DNA from: Terriglobia bacterium | Lineage (GTDB): Bacteria; Acidobacteriota; Terriglobia; UBA7540 | DNA length: 6,940 nt | Assembly: GCA_030049455.1 (NCBI GenBank) | Contig: JASIKV010000536.1 | Location: 1 to 6,940, forward strand | Reading direction: 5' to 3' | In this document: piece by piece, positions 5,744-6,940 of the stretch | Numbering within the stretch: position 1 is the stretch's first letter | Layout: each line of letters starts with the position of its first letter | Notes under the pieces: generated by a model | The model's database searches: none | Seen by the model: only the letters and a program-made list of their open reading frames with translations | What the model was told of the DNA's origin: nothing | Translations under genes and position numbers: made by a program

Positions 5744-6940
5744 TCAATTCAGAGTAAAAGGAAATGCCGTAATCCGCAGTTTGGCTGCTCCATAGGGAAC
5801 GAGGGAGATGGTTTCCACGGGCTGCTTGCTGGTGACGGGACTCACCGGCAGCGGCCCGGCGGAATCGTCCTCCAGTTCCCATCCCGGCACGCGGCGCGCC
5901 TTTGCCGTGATGACCACCGGCGCACCGCTCAAGCTGAAGGGTTGGTTCCCCGCCGGAAGTTCAGTAACTGTGAAGGACGATGCCGCGTTCTTTGGGTCGA
6001 CAACCAGCGCGTAATTCCACGGCGTGGTGGGGAAGATTTCCCAATCGGTGGCTGGACCGGTTTTCTTCAAGGCCGACCAACTCTCACCGATCTTGAGCGA
6101 GAAGACGAGCGGGCCGCGCTCGACGGAAATCGAGTTGTGGTACCACGCGGAGTTGATGACGCGCATGGGAAAATGGACTTCCACCTTGTCGCCGGTCTTC
6201 CATTCGCGCTCCAGGCGAAAGAATTTTCCCGGCTTGACTCCGGTTTGCGCCTCGCCATTCAAGGCAACGGTTGCGCCGGTTGCCCAGCCGGGAATGCGCA
6301 GCACGAGTGGAAATTTCGCGGCGTGTTGAATCTTCATTTCAAAATCGACGATTTCACGAAAAGGATAATCCGTCGACTCGATAATTTTGACGGGCGTTTG
6401 GCCGGCGACCAGCGTGGAAACTTCGCTTGGACCATAAGCGACCGCCGCGAGGCCACCCTCGGGCGTTGCCATCCACAAGTGCGCCGCAAACTTGGGCCAG
6501 CCCTGATGCATGTTGGCAGTGCAGCAACCGTAGTTGGGCTCAAGGCCGTAGATGTTTGAGTCCGGTCCATTCGTCGCCCACTGGCGATTCGCCATGCTGA
6601 CCATCACCTGGTTCGCCTGCTGGTCGTATTGATGCGCCCAGCCGTCGTCGGTCAAGGTTCCCGGCAGTGCGTTGTAGGCGATTTTTTCCAGGCGATCGCC
6701 GAGCGCTGCCTCGCCGAGGATTGAAAGGTCCGTTTCGAGCGAGAACATGGCCTCCACCACCGCGCAAAGCTCCGTGCCCTGCGAGGGATCGAGTCCTGCG
6801 TAGTGCTCGTCTGAGGAGAAAATGCCATTGGGTTCGCCGTCATGCTGGTCGAGCTCGCTGAGCATCTGGCCCAGGCCTTCCCGGTCCCTCGGGTCTCCGC
6901 TCAGGAGCCACCAAACCGGCGCGGCTTTCATGGCCATTGC
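5744..6940 (-). CDS. DUF1680 (GH127-like) family protein, second and divergent copy (5' end cut by window edge)
   Basis: The frame is open through the right edge, so the N-terminus is missing; an ATG at 6937 lies inside the coding region and is not a start. Counting from it, 397 residues remain, ending F-T-L-N at TGA 5746-5744. G-T-E56-L-C58 and N-Y-G-C138-C139-T-A-N-M-H-Q-G-W-P-K-F match the Glu-x-Cys and Cys-Cys elements of the GH127-type zinc-cysteine site. A beta-sandwich follows with L-R-I-P-G-W (213-218), F-P-M-R-V (256-260) and V-E-R-G-P-L-V-F-S (272-280). The H-Q-G-W-P-K-F version differs from the W-C-C-T-G-T-G version in the glycosidase at 1-1731, so the two belong to separate branches and are not a recent duplication. 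A glycosidase acting on arabinose-like or related sugars is likely; substrate and location cannot be read because the N-terminus is absent. The gene converges on ilvN with 49 bases between stops. Confidence 0.88.
   Translation of the reverse strand, partial: AMAMKAAPVWWLLSGDPRDREGLGQMLSELDQHDGEPNGIFSSDEHYAGLDPSQGTELCAVVEAMFSLETDLSILGEAALGDRLEKIAYNALPGTLTDDGWAHQYDQQANQVMVSMANRQWATNGPDSNIYGLEPNYGCCTANMHQGWPKFAAHLWMATPEGGLAAVAYGPSEVSTLVAGQTPVKIIESTDYPFREIVDFEMKIQHAAKFPLVLRIPGWATGATVALNGEAQTGVKPGKFFRLEREWKTGDKVEVHFPMRVINSAWYHNSISVERGPLVFSLKIGESWSALKKTGPATDWEIFPTTPWNYALVVDPKNAASSFTVTELPAGNQPFSLSGAPVVITAKARRVPGWELEDDSAGPLPVSPVTSKQPVETISLVPYGAAKLRITAFPFTLN

Noticed and set aside
5744..6937. Treating the ATG at 6937 as the start of a complete 397-residue protein
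   Set aside because: The frame continues open to the window edge, and the protein begins in the middle of the DUF1680 barrel, shortly before the Glu-x-Cys motif. The true start must lie beyond the window.
1..6940. Defence system, mobile element, CRISPR array or biosynthetic cluster
   Set aside because: I found no direct repeats with spacers, no transposase or integrase motifs, no insertion-sequence ends and no nuclease or helicase motifs on either strand.

Overview
This window reads as ordinary chromosome from a GC-rich, probably soil-type bacterium. Two different DUF1680/GH127-type glycosidases, one with a Tat signal, lie around an ilvBN operon. That mix suggests Acidobacteriota (Terriglobia-like), but this is inferred from gene style, not from any marker gene. 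There is no rRNA, tRNA, CRISPR array, insertion sequence or phage gene. Five protein genes fill nearly all of the sequence, and the longest gene-free stretch is about 210 bases.

Left part (1-3200, minus strand): two genes read leftward as a probable operon. The first (1791-3200) encodes a membrane protein of unknown function, with an N-terminal anchor, a large helical TPR-like extracytoplasmic domain and three more membrane segments. The second, 59 bases downstream, is a Tat-exported GH127/DUF1680 glycosidase (predicted beta-L-arabinofuranosidase) that runs off the left edge after 577 codons. In both genes the Shine-Dalgarno sequence is the 3' arm of a perfect inverted repeat (6 bp and 9 bp), so both ribosome binding sites may be occluded in the mRNA.

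Middle (3201-5729): a divergent intergenic region carries promoter-like elements for both directions. It is followed on the plus strand by ilvB (acetohydroxyacid synthase large subunit, 570 aa) and ilvN (regulatory subunit, 184 aa), 14 bases apart. Together they make the enzyme for the first common step of valine, leucine and isoleucine synthesis. A 10-bp hairpin directly after the ilvN stop codon looks like the operon's terminator. No ilvC follows.

Right part (5744-6940, minus strand): a second, clearly different DUF1680-family protein converges on ilvN. Its N-terminus lies beyond the right edge. Both DUF1680 proteins keep the Glu/Cys residues expected for the family's zinc-cysteine active site. 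The two glycosidases presumably serve plant or microbial polysaccharide breakdown, while ilvBN is housekeeping. I see no evidence for a new multi-gene system here. The points most worth checking are the paired RBS hairpins, the uncharacterised membrane protein and the cysteine-rich active site of the Tat-exported enzyme.
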